From Ectobius pallidus (lineage: Eukaryota > Arthropoda > Insecta > Blattodea > Ectobiidae): a stretch of 64,000 nt of DNA. The position numbers and the translations under genes are program-made. Below, one piece after another: positions 58,690-64,000 of this stretch. Positions within the stretch are counted from its first letter, which is position 1; every line of letters begins with the position of its first letter. The notes under the pieces were generated by a model. That model was not told the origin of the DNA. It worked only from the letters and a program-made list of their open reading frames with translations, and ran no database searches. The stretch lies in NCBI GenBank assembly GCA_964059195.1, contig CAXKWD010000007.1, positions 155,109,269 to 155,173,268 of the forward strand. Reading direction: 5' to 3'.

Positions 58690-59750
58690 CTTACTTACTC
58701 ACTCAATGGCAATAGACAATTCCTCAGCAAGCTAAAAAAATATTATCTATTTTATAGAACCCGAAGGTTCATTGCCGCGCTTACCTGAGCCCGCCATTCA
58801 ACCCTATTCTGTTCTAACTCTATCCAATCATCCCTCGCAAATCCTACTTCCCTTAAATCTATCCTAATATTGTACTCCCACCTACGTCTAGGTCTTCCAA
58901 GTGGTCTTTTCCCTTCGGGTTTCCCAGTCAATATTTTTTAGATATGTCTTTCCTCCCCCATACGCGCAACATGTCCAGCACATTTCATCCTCCGTGATTT
59001 AATTATCCTTACTATATCCGGTGAAGCTCGTCGTTATGCAGTTTTCTCCAGTCCCCATTTTCATCTTTCTTAGGCCAAAATATTTTCCTAAGCACCCTGT
59101 TTTGGAACACTCTCGGATTAGGTTCTTCCCGAAGAGTAAGCGACCGTGTCTCACATCCAATAATACAACCGGCAGGATAATAGTCTTATAAATCTTTATT
59201 TTTAGATTTCTGGCCAGAAGACAGGAAGATAAGAGGTTCTGAATTGCATGAAAACAGATTTGAGTCTACAGTTAACTTCTGCCTTAATATTATTTGTGTC
59301 TGTAATTACTGTTCCCAGATATTTCCACTTGTTCGAACGATTTACCGGCTATTCTAATATTTTGTAGAGCATTATTTTGACATTTCATGACCATATTCTT
59401 AATTTTTTCTGTATTAATTTCCATTCCAACATGCCTGCAGGCATCGAAAAGACTTTCTGCATTTCTCTCGATTCTGTTTATGACGTCGCCCAACAAGCAA
59501 ACGTCTTCTGCATAAGCTAAAATCGGGTGACTGCCATTTAATTCTAGGCCTACCTTATTTTCCTGAACTTTCCTAATGGCATATTCCAAAGCGAAATTAA
59601 AAAGTAAAGTCGATAGTGCATCTCCTTGCTTCAAGCCGCTTCTAATGGCAAAACTATCTTATATAAATTTCCCTACCCTCACTCTGCTATAGGCTTCATT
59701 TAGACACATTTTGATAAGTCTAACTATCTTCTTTGGTATCCCAAACTCAA
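58690..59750 (-). mobile_element. 5'-truncated LINE with part of the reverse transcriptase domain
   Basis: Minus strand 59634-59290 encodes MKQGDALSTLLFNFALEYAI and a degenerate catalytic box AYAEDV where YADD is expected. Further 3' are broken post-RT pieces and the same 3' UTR as at 54234-54895. Inactive. Confidence 0.75.
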
Positions 59751-59919
59751 TGAGGATCATGTGCAATTTGATAATGTATTTTATAAATATATAAAAGATA
59801 TTAAATATCCAGGAATCCTATTTTACTGTTAATAAATATACCGAATTACGGTACAAAAGTTGGGAAAATTTGTGTTATTTCTAACAAAAAAATAGTACAG
59901 TTTCGGGTGTTATTTAGCA

Positions 59920-61509
59920 CTAGCATGTGCCCGCGGCTTCGCCCGCGATAATTATTTCAAAAATTAAAAATTAAGAGCATAATAGTTAAATCATTATAAT
60001 TATTAACACCTAAATCACGTGGACTACATACCACGATTAGATAGCGTCGCCTGGTAAAAGCGACCTCAGATTCGAGTTGCTTGGCCCAGAAAACCCTTGT
60101 ATAGTTTCGATCAAATCAAACAATGTTTCACCATACAGTATTTAGGCCTATATTGATTATCCCTCTTCCGTGTTGGTTGAAAATTTAATATGTCTACGGG
60201 CCTTAACATTCTAAACAAATGAATCGATCAGCGTGGGCTTACAACATTCAAGCGATCGCGATGCTTTTATTTCCACGGTATGACAAAAATAGCCAAAGAC
60301 AACTGCAATTGATTTGACATTGAAATGTATTACTGAAATCTGATGCTTCGACAGCGCGAATCACGTTTTCTGCCAGTTTTTCACTCATAACTCGCGAACG
60401 AAAGCTAAAATTAAAAATTCGGCTTCGAGGTGCATTCGCCCACCTTTCAGTCCATCTATCTTTAAAATTTCAGATCTCTGCGTTCAGTAGATTTCGATAG
60501 GCATCGTGGACAGACAGACAAACAGCATGTGCCCGCATGTGCCCGCGGCTTCCCCCGCGATAATTATTTAAAAAATTAAAAACTAAAAATTAAGAGCATA
60601 GTTAAATCATTATAATTATTAACACCAAAATCACGTGGAGTGCATTCCACGATTAGGTAGCGTTCCCTGGTAAAAGCGACCTCAGATTCGAGTTCCTTGG
60701 CCCAGAATACCCCTGTACAGTCAGTTTCGTCCAAATCGAACAATGTTTGACCATATTTAGGCCTATATTGATTATCCCTCTTCCGTGTAGGTTGAAAATT
60801 TCATGTCTTCGGGCCTTGATATTCTAAATAAGTGAATCGTCCAGGATGGACTTACAAAATCAAGCGATCGCCCGCGATAATTATTTCAAGAATTAAAAAT
60901 TAAGAGCATAATAGTTAAATCATTATATTAACACCTAAATCATGTGGACTACATATCACGATTAGATAGCGTCACCTGGTAAAAGCGACCTCAGATTCGA
61001 GTTCCTAGGCCCGGAAAACCCCTGTATAGTGAGTTTCGTCCAAATCGAACAACGTTTGACCATATTTAGGCTAATATTGATTATCCCTATAATAATAATA
61101 ATAATAATCCTCTTCGGTGTAGGTTGAAAATTTCACATTATGTTTGCGTGCCTTGACATTAAAAACAAATGAATCGACCAGCGTGAGCTACAACATTCAA
61201 GAGATCGCGATGCTTTTATGTCGAAGGAATGACAAAAATAGCCAAAGCCTCGTGTAATTGATTTGTATTACTGAAAACTCATGCTTCGAAAACGGAATAA
61301 ATACACGTTTTCTGCCCGTTTTTCACTCATAACTCACGAACTAAAGCGAAAATTAAAATTCCGGCTTCGAGGTGCACATTCCGACCCTTTAGTCCGCCTA
61401 TGTATAAAATTTCAGATCTCTGCGTTCAGTAGATTTCGCTGGGCATCGCGGACAGACAGACGGAAGACAGACAGACGGAGGACAGACACTTCCTTTTATT
61501 AATATAAGA
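59920..61509 (-). mobile_element. Cluster of three family B Helitron-like units
   Basis: CTAG at 59920 with the CCGCGGCTTCGCCCGCG hairpin. Further units begin near 60533 (hairpin CCGCGGCTTCCCCCGCG) and 60866. The last ends with the family B 5' terminus TCTTATATTAATAAAAGG at 61509. Units share the cgacctcagattcgagtt block and a gatcgcgatgcttttat block. Confidence 0.6.
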
Positions 61510-61958
61510 TTAATAGATTAATAGCTCATGTGTGCAAAATATTACATATGTCTCGAAAAACGTATTACCAAAGGAATTATTCTAGACCTTTCATTTTGTG
61601 GATTTTAACAATTATTCTTATCAGTTGGTTACTAATTCTTGCGTCAAGTGTAGATAAACTAGTGGGACTCTTTGATCTAACGATGTAACGAGAATATAAA
61701 CTACTGCGCGGTATTTCATAGAACTTTTAACTGCTCTAAATTTTTATCGATATGACTAACTAGCTTTGCGCTAAAATTTTCCTCATTCATTTGAAACTTA
61801 GAGCCCACTGATGCTTTTACTTGATGCCTGGTTATATAAACATAAAACTTCAGCTCTCAAAGGATTAATAAATTTATATTAAAACTAACACAAGTTTTAC
61901 ATTTTAATCTAATCGTGACTCCCATAAATGATTCAGTTGTATTAAAATATATTATAAA
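61510..61958. other. Non-coding, unrecognised
   Basis: No gene or repeat identified. Confidence 0.4.
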
Positions 61959-62724
61959 CTAGCTAAAAAGGCCCGCCGTCGCCCGGGTTTTGTATTTTGT
62001 AATTCAAAATTAACTTATGAAGGACTTCCGATTTTCAAATTCTAGGTCCTTATATTGAAAGTTTGAAATGAAGAAAAACGACTTATCACACTCAAACTAT
62101 TCCCGCAGAAAACGCTTGATATAGCTTTTTATGGCTCATAAAGGATGTAGAAATTTGTATCCCATCGCTTCTACACACCATGCCTGATAAGGGTTAAAAT
62201 AAGAAGAAAACAGAAATTCCGGTAACATAAAATTGTATTGTCTTTGCGGAATATTTTATTTCTCACTCTCATGCTACCATACAACCGTTTCGGGGATGAA
62301 ATTAAAAAGAAATTAAATACAACTTTCATACTTCCCTCCCCAAAAACCCGTGATGTATTAATATACATTTCATCTTCAATATTTAATTACAGCAATGTAT
62401 TATATCAATAGCTTCTCTAATTTGTCAAATTCCCATTTCATTAATTTCCGAACCTACCTGATACCAATGCCAACAATACATTGTTGTTATGTGAACTGTG
62501 ATTTAGATTTGATAATTCTGTGTAAAAAGGGATTAAGTATTTTAAAAAAATTGATTTTTTGCATTTAAAATAAAAAAAAATCAAAATCCTTTCTTAGCGA
62601 GCACCTACATTATAAAACGAAGGTACTGTCAAAATTCCAAGTCTCTACCTATTATAGTTAGGCTCTAAGTTGATTCTCTGTCATTAAGTCAGTCAGGACA
62701 AAGCCTTTTATATATAGAGAGAGA
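61959..62724 (-). mobile_element. Helitron-like element, family A
   Basis: CTAG at 61959-61962, hairpin near 61971-61987 (CCCGCCGTCGCCCGGG, one mismatch), 5' end TCTCTCTCTATATATAAAAGG at 62724 followed by T (A on the element strand). Confidence 0.7.
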
Positions 62725-63189
62725 TATTATCAGTAATGTATTTCATGAACTGCGAAGGTAATAAAACTTACTCATAATGTTAGGTGTTTTTCTATTAATG
62801 TACGGTGTGATATGCAGAAAAGAAGCTATTTTTGTAATCCATCACCGAGTTAAGCTCCAGATCGATTCGTTAAGCAGGGCTTGCGGAAGAACGAAGGTCT
62901 AAAGTTTGATGCTTAACCTTAATTCTTACTCGTATACACTGATATAAGAAATTCTTAAAATATGTGAACATTTCACAAAATGCACTGGCAAAGAACACCG
63001 TTTGGTGTACGTAGGCCTACTTAACTTCTGTATGTAACAGTATTCATGTAACTTAGTACTCATTTCAACTTGGTCACAAAATAAACAAACATCTGACTGC
63101 ATTAGAGTCAAGGCCCTCAATGGTTAGCAGCGCGGCATTGTAGTACAGTCATGATTTCCCATTTAGAAAGCATGTGACCTTTAATTAGT

Positions 63190-63300
63190 CGTTACGCCGG
63201 TCCCGGTCAACCGATTTGGTCATCCTATGGATATTATAAGTGCGTATATTAAGTTTAATGAAAATACGATAAAACGTATTTGAGTTACCGCGCGTACAGA
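63190..63300 (-). repeat. Dispersed unit of the 155-bp repeat family
   Basis: Inverse of the array at 21900-22690 (gtcaaccgatttggtcatcc; gataaaacgtatttgagtta). The surrounding 62725-63189 and 63301-63676 contain nothing else recognised. Confidence 0.55.
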
Positions 63301-63676
63301 CAGGCAGAAAGACATCTTTCCAGTCCATCATGTAATGTTAGAAAGTACCATTCTGGCACTTAATAAAATCAGTTAAACTGATGTAACAAAGTGCCAGAAT
63401 GCTTTTGTTTAATCAGTGATAATTGCAATTATGATATTTTTGTAATCGATTTCCGACTTAAGCTCCACTCCGATTCATTAAGCAGGACTTACGGAAGAAC
63501 AAAGGTCTAGTTTGATAAGCATATGTGAAGGAATATATGGGTAGTGTTATTTGTCAAAGCTAACAGTATTGCAACTTCCAAAGCAGTATATGGACACGGT
63601 AAATCAATGTGTTGCCATGATAACTGATTCACATTTGATAAATTCATTCTAATATATTACCATCATAACATAGGCA

Positions 63677-64000
63677 CTAGTCCACCGCTGTGGCTCAGGG
63701 GATGCGTTCAATCCTCTCACGCAGCGGGCCCGGGTTCGATTCCTGGTCGGGACGAGTTACCTAGGTGGGGTTTTTTCTGGGGTTTTTCCTCACCTTTGAG
63801 ACAAATGTCGGGTAACTTTAGGCCCTTGTGGTCCCCAGATATCATCTTCATCCCATCCTCGCCTTGTTTGGAGTAAGTGAGTGTGTGTGTGAATGGTGTG
63901 TCTCGTCCTATGTGTTCGTGTTGTCTCGGAGGTGGCCCCGGCATTGGGCTGATCACTCATCCGGGGAGGCCCTCCATGTCCTTGTCTGGTCAAAAAAGTA
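63677..64000 (+). mobile_element. tRNA-derived SINE, family S2, cut by the window edge
   Basis: Head gtccaccgctgtggctcagg, box B GGTTCGATTCC, body identical in layout to 32497-32905. It continues beyond 64000. Confidence 0.75.

Noticed and set aside
59290..59634. Active reverse transcriptase
   Set aside because: Only a short piece of the domain remains, the catalytic YADD is changed to YAED, and the rest is frame-disrupted.

Overview
This is animal, almost certainly insect, nuclear DNA. It carries a ten-exon cytochrome P450 of family CYP4 with GT-AG introns, the first exon of a second CYP4 gene, and a very dense, nested load of transposons (SINEs with tRNA-like heads, Helitron-like elements, hAT, Tc1/mariner and pogo-like remnants, 3' ends of LINEs, TAA microsatellites). 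CYP4 tandem clusters with large repeat-filled introns fit a large insect genome such as a cockroach or another polyneopteran. The species is an inference.

Layout. 1-207: first coding exon of a CYP4 paralogue on the minus strand; the rest lies beyond the left edge. 208-1480: its 5' flank, with a foldback SINE nested in an AT-rich element. 1481-13709: the outstanding feature, an apparently intact endogenous virus genome present as a 12.2-kb inverted dimer. 13710-27105: intergenic nested transposons. 27106-53578: the complete CYP4 gene (506 residues, ten exons, minus strand), with about 25 kb of intron packed with mobile elements. 53579-64000: its upstream region, again mostly repeats.

The viral unit is about 6.1 kb. 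Its gene order is terminal repeat, small ORF (147 aa), superfamily-3 helicase (NS1-like), capsid-like ORF (462 aa), then convergently a 1054-aa protein-primed family B DNA polymerase on the other strand, and terminal repeat. This is the gene order of the larger segment (VD1) of bidnaviruses, the group thought to combine a parvovirus-like NS1 and capsid with a Polinton-type polymerase. The two units (about 1473-7600 and 7601-13709) lie in opposite orientation about a centre near 7599.5, polymerase promoters facing each other. All eight ORFs are open and the two copies differ by very few residues. I infer that a dimeric replicative intermediate integrated recently, or that the arms are being homogenised. 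The polymerase should replicate the DNA by protein priming, the helicase should unwind it, and the capsid-like protein should package it. The NS1 frame has no AUG, and its stop codon overlaps the capsid AUG as TAATG, which points to non-canonical expression.

The rest of the window is a good record of transposon nesting. Many elements can be delimited exactly by their target duplications or by the A/T boundary and CTAG terminus of Helitrons.
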